Below are positions 15,929-22,823 of a stretch of 38,639 nucleotides of DNA, piece by piece. The stretch's first letter is position 1. Every line of letters starts with the position of its first letter. A program made the translations under genes and the position numbers. The stretch is from Candidatus Lachnoclostridium avicola (GTDB lineage: Bacteria; Bacillota; Clostridia; Lachnospirales; Lachnospiraceae). Where the stretch lies: positions 1-38,639 of the forward strand of contig DXFM01000045.1 of assembly GCA_019114465.1 (NCBI GenBank), read 5' to 3'. The notes beneath the pieces are model-generated. The model searched no databases. It was not told the origin of the DNA and saw nothing but the letters and a program-made list of their open reading frames with translations.

Positions 15929-17716
15929 TTACTGTTTGTAGATTGCGCCGAACTTACATTTCTCCATGCAGGCGCCGCACTTGATGCACTTATCCTGGTC
16001 GATGACGTGCGGATTTCTCACGGTGCCGGAGATGGCGTTGTTCGGACAGTTGCGGGCGCACAGAGTACAGCCGCGGCACTTGTCAGGATCAATATGGTAG
16101 GAGAGAAGGGCCTTGCAGACGCCTGCGGGGCATCTCTTCTCCTTAATATGGGCCTCGTACTCGTCCCGGAAATAGCGGAGCGTGGACAGAACCGGGTTGG
16201 GAGCCGTCTGTCCCAGGCCGCAGGCAGAGTTCTCCTTCACATAATAGCAGAGCTCCTCCAGCTTATCCAGGTCTTCCATGGTGGCCTGGCCCTTGGTGAT
16301 CTTGGTCAGGATCTCCAGCATGCGCTTCGTTCCCACACGGCAGGGAGTACACTTGCCGCAGGATTCCTCCACAGTGAACTCCAGGAAGAATTTGGCGATG
16401 TCCACCATACAGTCAGTCTCGTCCATGACGATCAGTCCGCCGGAACCCATCATGGATCCGATGGAGATCAGGTTGTCATAGTCGATGGGAATGTCGAAGT
16501 GTTCAGCGGGGATACAGCCGCCGGAGGGACCGCCGGTCTGGGCCGCCTTGAATTTCTTGCCGCCGGGGATGCCGCCGCCGATTTCCTCGATGACCTCCCG
16601 CAGGGTGGTTCCCATGGGGATCTCCACCAGTCCGGTATTGTGGATCTTGCCGCCCAGGGCGAACACCTTCGTGCCCTTGGATTTCTCCGTGCCCATGGAG
16701 GCGAACCACTCCGGTCCGTTTAGGATGATCTGGGGAATGTTGGCGTAGGTCTCCACGTTATTTAAAATGGTGGGTTTGCCGAACAGGCCCTTCTGTGCCG
16801 GGTAGGGCGGTCTGGGCTTCGGCTCGCCCCGGTTTCCCTCGATGGAGGTCATAAGGGCGGTCTCCTCGCCGCAGACGAAAGCTCCTGCTCCCAGACGCAG
16901 GTCGATGTCAAAGTCAAAGCCGGTGCCGAAGATGTCCTTGCCCAGAAGTTCCATCTCTCTGGCCTGTTGGATGGCGATCTTCAGACGCTCCACGGCGATG
17001 GGGTACTCGGCCCGGACGTAAATATATCCCTGGCTGGCCCCGATGGCATAGCCGGCGATGGCCATGGCCTCCAGCACTGCGTGGGGATCGCCTTCCAGGA
17101 TGGAGCGGTCCATGAACGCGCCGGGGTCGCCCTCGTCAGCGTTGCAGCAGACGTATTTCTGGTCGGCATCGTTCTGTTTGGCCAGCTTCCACTTCAGGCC
17201 GGTGGGGAATCCGCCGCCGCCTCTGCCCCGAAGGCCGCTGTCCATCAGAGTCTGGATCACGTCGTCGGGAGTCATCTCCGTCAGAACCTTGCCCAGGGCC
17301 TCATAGCCGCCGGTTCCGATGTATTCTTCGATGGATTCGGGGTTGATGATGCCGCAGTTGCGCAGAGCGATGCGGTGCTGTTTCTTATAAAAATCCGTGT
17401 CGATCAGAGCTTTGACTCCAGCGGGGGTTACCGTCTCCTGGTACAGAAGCCGTTTTACCACACGGCCTTTCAGCAGATGCTCAGACACGATCTCCGGAAT
17501 GTCCTCCTCCTTTACCATGGAGTAGAAGGCGGCGTCCGGATAGACGATCATAATGGGACCCAGGGCACAGAGGCCGTGGCAGCCGGTCTGCACAACGGCC
17601 ACCTCGTCGGTAAGGCCCTGTTTAGCCAGCTCTTCTTTCAGTTTTTCCATAATTTTGTGGCTTCCGGAGGAGGTACAGCCCGTTCCTCCGCAGACCAGTA
17701 CATGCGAACGATACAT
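15929..17716 (-). CDS. hydB: HydB, NADH/FMN-binding (NuoF-like) subunit of bifurcating hydrogenase
   Basis: A 595-residue protein. The N-terminal thioredoxin-like [2Fe-2S] domain has C9, C14, C46 and C50. The NuoF-type core begins with the glycine-rich GLRGRGGGGFPTGLKW, which binds NADH and FMN. ESCGKCTPCRVGT provides the cysteines of a [4Fe-4S] centre, and a C-terminal 2x[4Fe-4S] ferredoxin domain has CRGCTLCARNC and CIKCGACMEKC. This is the standard HydB of trimeric bifurcating hydrogenases and the site where NAD(H) reacts. AAGGAGG lies upstream of the ATG. It sits between the [2Fe-2S] gene (14-base gap) and hydA. Confidence 0.95.
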   Translation of the reverse strand: MYRSHVLVCGGTGCTSSGSHKIMEKLKEELAKQGLTDEVAVVQTGCHGLCALGPIMIVYPDAAFYSMVKEEDIPEIVSEHLLKGRVVKRLLYQETVTPAGVKALIDTDFYKKQHRIALRNCGIINPESIEEYIGTGGYEALGKVLTEMTPDDVIQTLMDSGLRGRGGGGFPTGLKWKLAKQNDADQKYVCCNADEGDPGAFMDRSILEGDPHAVLEAMAIAGYAIGASQGYIYVRAEYPIAVERLKIAIQQAREMELLGKDIFGTGFDFDIDLRLGAGAFVCGEETALMTSIEGNRGEPKPRPPYPAQKGLFGKPTILNNVETYANIPQIILNGPEWFASMGTEKSKGTKVFALGGKIHNTGLVEIPMGTTLREVIEEIGGGIPGGKKFKAAQTGGPSGGCIPAEHFDIPIDYDNLISIGSMMGSGGLIVMDETDCMVDIAKFFLEFTVEESCGKCTPCRVGTKRMLEILTKITKGQATMEDLDKLEELCYYVKENSACGLGQTAPNPVLSTLRYFRDEYEAHIKEKRCPAGVCKALLSYHIDPDKCRGCTLCARNCPNNAISGTVRNPHVIDQDKCIKCGACMEKCKFGAIYKQ

Positions 17717-17730
17717 AGCAGTTTTCCTCC

Positions 17731-18108
17731 TTATTTAATATCTGCGGAAGCCAGGGTGTATTCTTCAATCACATGGCCTCCCACCAGGTGGCGGTCCACC
17801 ACTTCGGCCGCCTTCTGGGGATTCATTTTGATATAGGTCACTTTGGGTTTCCCCGGTTCCATCACTTCCACGATGGGCTCATACTGGCATAAGCCGATGC
17901 AGCCGGTCTGGGTGACGGAGATCCGGTCCGTCAGTCCCCTCTCCTGAACCAGATTGGAAAGGGTGTTGAGTACGGGACGGGCTCCGCTGGCAATGCCGCA
18001 GGTGGCCATTCCCACCACAACCCGTGTATGTGTATGATCTTCCGCTCTCATGCTCACCTGATTCTGCATTTTCGCGCGGATTGCTCTCAGCTCTTCAAGA
18101 GATTTCAT
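17731..18108 (-). CDS. [2Fe-2S] ferredoxin-like accessory protein of the hyd operon
   Basis: A 125-residue thioredoxin-like ferredoxin-fold protein resembling the N-terminal domain of HydB. The motif cysteines seen are C37 (ATCGIASG) and C70/C74 (TGCIGLC); the fourth cysteine of the usual CxxxxC pair is not obvious (S41 or nearby), so the cluster may have an unusual ligand. It begins with a short helical leader (MKSLEELRAIRAKMQ). Small proteins of this kind accompany clostridial hydABC operons, sometimes called HydD, and probably relay electrons. It lies between the GHKL ATPase and hydB. A cluster-free structural role is an alternative. Confidence 0.8.
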   Translation of the reverse strand: MKSLEELRAIRAKMQNQVSMRAEDHTHTRVVVGMATCGIASGARPVLNTLSNLVQERGLTDRISVTQTGCIGLCQYEPIVEVMEPGKPKVTYIKMNPQKAAEVVDRHLVGGHVIEEYTLASADIK

Positions 18109-18132
18109 AGTCGTTCCTCCTATCCGGCAAGC

Positions 18133-18690
18133 CTACAGGCTTGCCCCGCCGTCAGTTTCCAGTTTGTTTTCCGTCAGATAGTCCATGATGTAGGACGACA
18201 CCTCCGGGGCGTCGAAGGGGATGTCTCCCAGAATTTCCCGGAACTGTCTCGTATCCAGGGTGAAAGACTTCCCGTCATATTCGTAGGTGTAGCAGAAATC
18301 CGTCCCGGGGTGGTAGACCACCAGGTTGTGAATGGTGGCAGAGATGTCTCCCAGAGGCATCCGGTCGATGCTGGAGAGGACAAATACCGCCGTCACCGAG
18401 GTTCCTTTTCCAGGTTTCGACTGGATGGCAAAGCTGCCGCCCGTAAGTTCCGCCGCTTCCTTGAAAAAGGGGACGCCCAGTCCCACTTTTCTCGTGGTTC
18501 TCGTGGTGAAAAAGGGATCGGTCACCCGGGCCAGCTGTTCTTCGGTCATACCGCAGCCGTCGTCTTCGATCACCACCGTGAGCCGGTCTGCTTTCGTGTC
18601 CGCGGACACGGTGATGGATACGAGGGATGCTCCCGCCCGCGTGGAATTTTCCGCTACGTCCAGAATATTTAAAGAAATTTCCGTCATCAT
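18133..18690 (-). CDS. Orphan GHKL ATPase domain protein in the hyd operon
   Basis: A 185-residue protein. Residues 1-105 are a histidine-kinase-type ATPase domain: N-box around LDVAENSTRAGA (N15), G1 box IEDDGCGM (D44, G45, G47), G2 region KVGLGVPF (G70, G72) and a closing GKGTSV. There is no dimerisation/phospho-acceptor histidine domain and no sensor or membrane segment. The remaining 80 residues are unrecognised. It could phosphorylate a protein on serine like anti-sigma kinases, or act as an ATP-dependent switch. It lies only 4 bases from hydC, so it is made with the hydrogenase. Such a gene recurs in clostridial hyd operons but, to my knowledge, has no established function. Confidence 0.82.
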   Translation of the reverse strand: MMTEISLNILDVAENSTRAGASLVSITVSADTKADRLTVVIEDDGCGMTEEQLARVTDPFFTTRTTRKVGLGVPFFKEAAELTGGSFAIQSKPGKGTSVTAVFVLSSIDRMPLGDISATIHNLVVYHPGTDFCYTYEYDGKSFTLDTRQFREILGDIPFDAPEVSSYIMDYLTENKLETDGGASL

Positions 18691-18694
18691 AGGT

Positions 18695-19189
18695 CTACTG
18701 GTATTTGGCCAGAATGGCCGGGATCTGGTCGGGAGTCAGCCGTCCGTACACCTCTTCATTGATCATCATGACAGGGGCAAGACCGCAGGCGCCGACGCAT
18801 CGGCAGGAATCCAGGGAAAACTTTCCGTCAGGCGTACACTGTCCATTGGTAATTCCAAGGATTTCTTCCAGTTTTTTAAAGATATCTCCGGATCCCTTCA
18901 CATAGCAGGCTGTGCCGAGACATACGGAGATCTGATATTTCCCTTTTGGCTGGAGGGCGAATTGAGAGTAGAATGTGGACACCCCGTAGATTTTTTCCAG
19001 AGGAATGCCGGTCTCATCGGAAATCATGGTCTGTACTTCGATGGGAAGATAACCGTAGATCTCCTGCGCTTTCTGCATGATCGGCATCAGACATCCCTTG
19101 GTGTCCTTGAGCTGGGCGATGGCGGTTTTAAGTTCCATCTCCTGCTCTTTGGTCCCGGAAAATGGAACCGATGTGTGTTTGCAAGCCAT
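18695..19189 (-). CDS. hydC: HydC, NuoE-like [2Fe-2S] subunit of bifurcating hydrogenase
   Basis: A 164-residue NuoE/HydC-type protein. The N-terminal helical domain (about 15-80) contains IYGYLPIEVQ and IPLEKIYGVSTFYSQF, hallmarks of the family. The C-terminal thioredoxin-like [2Fe-2S] domain has C90, C95, C131 and C135 (CLGTAC and CRCVGAC). It is the first gene of the leftward operon and forms the trimer with HydA and HydB. AGGAGG lies upstream of the ATG. The promoter is in the divergent control region to its right. Confidence 0.95.
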   Translation of the reverse strand: MACKHTSVPFSGTKEQEMELKTAIAQLKDTKGCLMPIMQKAQEIYGYLPIEVQTMISDETGIPLEKIYGVSTFYSQFALQPKGKYQISVCLGTACYVKGSGDIFKKLEEILGITNGQCTPDGKFSLDSCRCVGACGLAPVMMINEEVYGRLTPDQIPAILAKYQ

Positions 19190-19407
19190 TTTTGAACCTC
19201 CTCATTCAGTCTTCGCATTATGCAGTACATAATCGTATAGTAGCACAAACAAATGTAAAAATCTACTGAAAAAAACGGATATGATAGAAAAATAACAAAT
19301 TTTTTCTGTTGATAATTGACAAAGCCGATGGTATCCTAGATCTAACAATGAGGCATTTTGGCAGGGCGGAGAAGACTCTGCCTGTAACAGGAAAGGATGG
19401 ATTGGCG
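19190..19407. promoter_or_regulatory. Divergent control region between hydC operon and signalling operon
   Basis: These 218 AT-rich bases separate the two operons. Leftward, the minus strand offers TTTACA (19254-19259) and TACGAT (19232-19237) with 16-base spacing as a hydC promoter. Rightward, TTGACA (19316-19321) is a good -35 box, but only weak -10 candidates follow (TAGATC near 19337). ATAACA and TGTTGAT flank a T-rich centre around 19292-19313 as a possible operator. It does not fit the Rex consensus orientation. Confidence 0.5.
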
Positions 19408-19755
19408 ATGACGGTGGAAGATGTTCGCGCAGTGCTGGGAGCCAGGGTGCTGGTGGGAAAAGAACACCTGGACCGGGAGGTGAGGACAGCCTGCGGTTCT
19501 GATATGATGAGTGACGTGCTGGCTTTTTCCAAGGATCACGGGGTGCTGCTCACCGGCCTGGTAAATCCCCAGGTGGTGAGGACGGCGGAGATGCTGGACA
19601 TTGTCTGCATTATATTTATCAGGGGGAAGAAAGCCGACGAGAAGCTCCTGGATATGGCCAGGGAGCGGGATCTGGTGGTGCTGGAGACGGGGCACCGGAT
19701 GTTTACGGCCTGCGGCCTGCTCTATGAGGCCGGGCTGCGGGGAGGTGCGATCTGA
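19408..19755 (+). CDS. DRTGG-domain protein (first copy)
   Basis: A 115-residue protein best described as a DRTGG-type domain, the fold first named from a region next to phosphotransacetylase/HPr-kinase N-terminal domains. Visible are MTVEDVRAVLGARVL, an alternating strand-helix pattern with LLTGLVNPQVVRTAEML, and CIIFIRGKKADEKLLDMARE. No catalytic motif is visible, so ligand binding is the likely role. The start at 19408 is preferred over 19309, which would encode the promoter region; GAAAGGA lies about 10 bases before it. The stop overlaps the next start by one base (TGATG). It resembles the second copy at 21565 in size and opening. Confidence 0.72.
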   Translation: MTVEDVRAVLGARVLVGKEHLDREVRTACGSDMMSDVLAFSKDHGVLLTGLVNPQVVRTAEMLDIVCIIFIRGKKADEKLLDMARERDLVVLETGHRMFTACGLLYEAGLRGGAI

Positions 19756-20177
19756 TGGATGAGGCGATCGTGTTGAAATATGAGGTTTCCCCCGACGATT
19801 TCACCAGGGCGGGGGAGGCCAGCAGCGACGTGAAGAGCAAGTTAAAACAGATGGGAGTGCCTCCGGACGCGGTGCGGAAGGTGGCTATCGCCATGTACGA
19901 GGGGGAGATCAATATGGTGATCCACGCGAGAGGCGGGGAGATCACCGTCACCATCACCCCGGAAAAGATCACCATGGTGCTGGCGGACGTGGGGCCTGGA
20001 ATCCCGGATGTGGAACTGGCTATGCAGGCGGGATATTCCACCGCTCCGGACGCCATCCGCTCCCTGGGGTTCGGGGCGGGCATGGGTCTGCCCAACATGA
20101 AAAAGTACACGGACGATATGAAGATTGATACGACCGTCGGCGTGGGCACGACGATCACAATGGTGGTGAATCTGTAA
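19755..20177 (+). CDS. Anti-sigma-factor-type GHKL ATPase (RsbT/RsbW/SpoIIAB-like)
   Basis: A 140-residue single-domain ATPase. N-box EGEINMVIHA (E49, N53), G1 DVGPGI (D78, G80, G82) and G2 GFGAGMGL (105-112) are clear. The size and N-box match serine kinases of partner-switching systems, which bind either a sigma factor/effector or an STAS antagonist. The start overlaps the DRTGG stop and its own stop overlaps the hydrogenase-like start by one base, giving tight translational coupling. A SpoIIE phosphatase that could oppose it is encoded at 5447-6628. Its phosphorylation target is not in the window. Confidence 0.88.
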   Translation: MDEAIVLKYEVSPDDFTRAGEASSDVKSKLKQMGVPPDAVRKVAIAMYEGEINMVIHARGGEITVTITPEKITMVLADVGPGIPDVELAMQAGYSTAPDAIRSLGFGAGMGLPNMKKYTDDMKIDTTVGVGTTITMVVNL

Positions 20178-21562
20178 TGGATAAATTTTATCATTCCGTA
20201 CGCCTGGAGGAATCCCTGTGCAGGGGCTGCATCAACTGTATCAAGCGCTGCCCCACTCAGGCCATCCGGGTGAGAAACGGAAAAGCGAGGATCAACAGCA
20301 AATTCTGCATCGACTGCGGGGAGTGTATCCGGGTCTGTCCCCATCACGCCAAGCAGGCGACCTATGACAAGCTGGATGTGATCAAGTCCTACAAATATAC
20401 AGTGGCTCTGCCGGCCCCTTCCCTTTACGGCCAGTTCAACAATCTGGAGGATGTGAATATCGTGCTGAACGCTCTGCTGCTCATGGGCTTTGACGACGTG
20501 ATGGAGGTGGGAGCGGCGGCGGAGCTGGTGAGCGAGGCCACCAGGGCCTATCTGGAGGAGCATCAGGAAAATCTTCCCATGATCAGCACGGCCTGCCCGT
20601 CGGTGGTGCGGCTGATCCGGGTTCGCTTTCCCAATCTGATTCCCCATCTGCTGCCCTTAAATCCTCCAGTGGAGGTGGCAGCCTGTCTGGCGGCGAAAAA
20701 GGCCATGGCGAAAACGGGCCTGCCCAGGGAGGACATCGGCATCTGCTTTATTTCCCCCTGTCCGTCCAAGGTGACGTACGCGAAGGCGCCCCTGGGTACG
20801 GAGAAGAGTCAGATCGACCGGGTGCTGGCCATCAAGGACGTGTATCCCATTCTTCTGTCTTATATGAAGGCGGTGGGACCGGATCCGGCGGAGATCGGGA
20901 CATCCGGAAAGATCGGCGTCAACTGGGGTCGGAGCGGCGGGGAGGCCGGCGGCCTGTTTACGGAGAGCTATCTGGCGGCGGACGGCATTGAGAATGTGAT
21001 CCGGGTACTGGAGGATCTGGAGGACCAGAAATTTTCCAATTTGAAATTTGTGGAGCTGGACGCCTGCAGCGGGGGCTGCGTGGGCGGAGTGCTGACGGTG
21101 GAAAATCCCTACGTGGCGGAGGTGAAGCTGAAACGGCTGCGCCGGTACATGCCTGTGGCCAGAAGCCACATGGACGGGGAGCACGCCGAGGACTGCATGG
21201 CCTGGACGAAGGAAGTGGACTACGAGCCGGTATTTTCCCTGGGCCACAACATGATGGAGAGCTTTGCCCGGCTGAACCAGGCGGAGCGGCTGTTAAAAAA
21301 ACTGCCGGGATTGGACTGCGGATCCTGCGGCGCTCCCACCTGCAAGGCGCTGGCGGAGGATATTGTGCGGGGGGAGGCCAGGGAGGAAGACTGCGTTTAT
21401 TACCTGAGGGAGAGCCTGCACAAGCTGTCCTCGGAGGTGTCCCACCTGGCGGACGATATGGCCGCCGGCGAAAAGGACGGACGGGAGACTCTGCGGCTGT
21501 TAAAGGAGTACATACAGAAGATTTCCGACGATATGGCCAAGCTGGATGAGGAGAAGAGATAA
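20177..21562 (+). CDS. Sensory-type [FeFe] hydrogenase-like protein with TACP L1 motif (group D type)
   Basis: A 461-residue protein. It has a 2x[4Fe-4S] ferredoxin domain (C15/18/21/25, C44/47/50/54). The H-cluster domain has L1 ISTACPSV (136-143), L2 ISPCPSK (192-198) and L3 ELDACSGGC (293-301). A C-terminal [4Fe-4S] module (C381, C384, C389, C406) and a helical tail follow. Four candidate cluster ligands are kept (C140, C195, C297, C301), but the proton-relay cysteine of active enzymes is alanine (A139). This substitution is reported for slow sensory-type hydrogenases of groups C and D. There is no PAS domain. It sits between an anti-sigma-type ATPase and a DRTGG protein, so a sensing role is more likely than bulk H2 turnover. 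Confidence 0.85.
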   Translation: MDKFYHSVRLEESLCRGCINCIKRCPTQAIRVRNGKARINSKFCIDCGECIRVCPHHAKQATYDKLDVIKSYKYTVALPAPSLYGQFNNLEDVNIVLNALLLMGFDDVMEVGAAAELVSEATRAYLEEHQENLPMISTACPSVVRLIRVRFPNLIPHLLPLNPPVEVAACLAAKKAMAKTGLPREDIGICFISPCPSKVTYAKAPLGTEKSQIDRVLAIKDVYPILLSYMKAVGPDPAEIGTSGKIGVNWGRSGGEAGGLFTESYLAADGIENVIRVLEDLEDQKFSNLKFVELDACSGGCVGGVLTVENPYVAEVKLKRLRRYMPVARSHMDGEHAEDCMAWTKEVDYEPVFSLGHNMMESFARLNQAERLLKKLPGLDCGSCGAPTCKALAEDIVRGEAREEDCVYYLRESLHKLSSEVSHLADDMAAGEKDGRETLRLLKEYIQKISDDMAKLDEEKR

Positions 21563-21564
21563 GT

Positions 21565-21912
21565 ATGACGGTGAGAGAACTGGCGGACACGAAGAAATAC
21601 CGGGTGGTGAACCTGGGGGACGGGGCGGAGCGGAGCATCGGGAAAGTGTTCTGCTGCGATCTGCTGAGCATTGCCATGGGGCGGGCCCCCGCCGGCTGCG
21701 CCTGGGTGACGGTGATGGGAAATATGAATACCCTGGCGGTGGCGTCCCTGGCGGACGCGGCCTGCGTGATCCTGGCGGAGGGAATGGAGCTGGACGGGGC
21801 CTCGGTGAAAAAGGCGGAGGAGCAGGGAATTACAGTTTTCGCGTCGGAGGAGCCGGTGTTTGACACCGCCCTTGAGATTTACCGGATGATTTCCGGGGAC
21901 GGGGGACTCTGA
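21565..21912 (+). CDS. DRTGG-domain protein (second copy)
   Basis: A 115-residue protein of the same general type as the one at 19408: MTVRELADTKKYRVVNLG opens, then GKVFCCDLLSIAMGRAP, WVTVMGNMNTLAVASLAD and a closing EEQGITVFASEEPVFDTALEIYRM. Small alpha/beta, soluble, no catalytic motif. It begins 2 bases after the hydrogenase-like gene and ends 14 bases before the PHP gene, so it is part of the same transcript. The two copies may form a heteromeric ligand-binding unit; that is inference. Confidence 0.72.
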   Translation: MTVRELADTKKYRVVNLGDGAERSIGKVFCCDLLSIAMGRAPAGCAWVTVMGNMNTLAVASLADAACVILAEGMELDGASVKKAEEQGITVFASEEPVFDTALEIYRMISGDGGL

Positions 21913-21926
21913 GAGGAGGGGAAAAC

Positions 21927-22649
21927 GTGGAACTATACTATGATCTGCATATCCATTCCTGTCTGTCTCCCTGCGGGGACGGGGATATGACCCCGGCCAA
22001 CATCGCGGGAATGGCGGCGGTGAAGGGGCTGGATGTGATCGCGGTGACAGACCACAATTCCTGTAAAAACTGTGAGGCAGCCATGGCGGCGGGGGCGGAG
22101 TACGGGGTGCTGGTGATTCCCGGCATGGAGATCTGTACGGCGGAGGAAATCCATGCCGTCTGTCTCTTTCCCGGTCTGTCGGAGGCCATGGATTTTGACC
22201 GATTGGTCCACGACGCCCTGCCGCCCATAAGGAACCGGCCGGATATTTTCGGGGACCAGCAGATCTATGACTGTGAGGACAGAATCTGCGGGGAAGAACC
22301 CTATCTGCTCATCAACGCCTGCGCCATCTCCTTTGACGGGCTGTGGGAACTGGTGAGGGAGCGGGACGGAGTGATGTTTCCCGCCCACATCGACAAGACG
22401 GCCAACAGCCTGATTTCCAACCTGGGCATGATTCCGCCGGACAGCCGGTTTGCGGCGGCGGAGGTGAAAAATCTGGCGCTGCTCCACCAGCTGAAGCGGG
22501 ATCACCCCTATCTGGAGAGATGCCGGATTGTCAGCAATTCGGATGCCCATTATCTGGAGTATATTCAGGAGCCGGAGCTGACTCTTCCGGTGAAGGAGAA
22601 GAGCATTCGGGGAGTGCTGGATACGCTGCTGGACGGAGGTGGTGACTGA
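21927..22649 (+). CDS. PHP-domain metal-dependent phosphoesterase
   Basis: A 240-residue PHP-family enzyme. Metal-binding motifs are visible: DLHIHSCLS (about 6-14), VTDHNS (about 39-44), PGMEICTAEEIH (about 69-80), PAHIDK (about 152-157) and SNSDAHYLE (about 201-209). It probably hydrolyses a phosphate ester such as a nucleotide or 3',5'-bisphosphate. The start is GTG at 21927, supported by AGGAGGGG (21914-21921) 5 bases upstream. It is the last gene of the rightward operon; recurring PHP genes next to hydrogenase loci suggest a nucleotide signal, but that is unproven. An AT-rich stretch without a clear terminator follows. Confidence 0.88.
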   Translation: MELYYDLHIHSCLSPCGDGDMTPANIAGMAAVKGLDVIAVTDHNSCKNCEAAMAAGAEYGVLVIPGMEICTAEEIHAVCLFPGLSEAMDFDRLVHDALPPIRNRPDIFGDQQIYDCEDRICGEEPYLLINACAISFDGLWELVRERDGVMFPAHIDKTANSLISNLGMIPPDSRFAAAEVKNLALLHQLKRDHPYLERCRIVSNSDAHYLEYIQEPELTLPVKEKSIRGVLDTLLDGGGD

Positions 22650-22696
22650 AGGACAGGGTATAAATTTTATTAAGTTTAAATAGAATTTAAATTAAT

Positions 22697-22725
22697 TTGA
22701 CTAAGTCATAGGCCTGGAATATAAT
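22697..22725 (+). promoter_or_regulatory. Promoter of the glucarate dehydratase gene
   Basis: TTGACT (22697-22702) and TATAAT (22720-22725) are spaced by 17 bases. The leader of about 90 bases that follows can form GAGCG...CGCTC enclosing GGCC...GGCC (about 22746-22776), with no T-run after it. Confidence 0.75.
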
Positions 22726-22823
22726 AAAGGCAACAACTCAGTACGGAGCGGATAAGGCCTGCAGCAGGGCCCGCTCAAATGTTATAATTCACTCAAATCT
22801 CAGGAGAGGAAGGTAAAAGTTTT

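Noticed and set aside
16967..17836. Plus-strand reading frame of 289 codons inside hydB
   Set aside because: It is an antisense shadow of hydB, whose motifs are clear. GC-rich codons produce such frames throughout this region.
19280..19325. Rex-type redox operator upstream of hydC or the DRTGG operon
   Set aside because: The AACA...TGTT arms have the opposite orientation to the TTGTTAA-N4-TTAACAA consensus. A Rex site could not be supported by eye.
20958..21866. Minus-strand reading frame of 302 codons
   Set aside because: Low-complexity Pro/Ser/Arg translation antisense to the TACP protein and DRTGG genes; no domain.
22746..22776. Riboswitch or attenuator in the gudD leader
   Set aside because: A bulged stem exists but has no T-run or recognised riboswitch motif, so it is only noted under the promoter entry.
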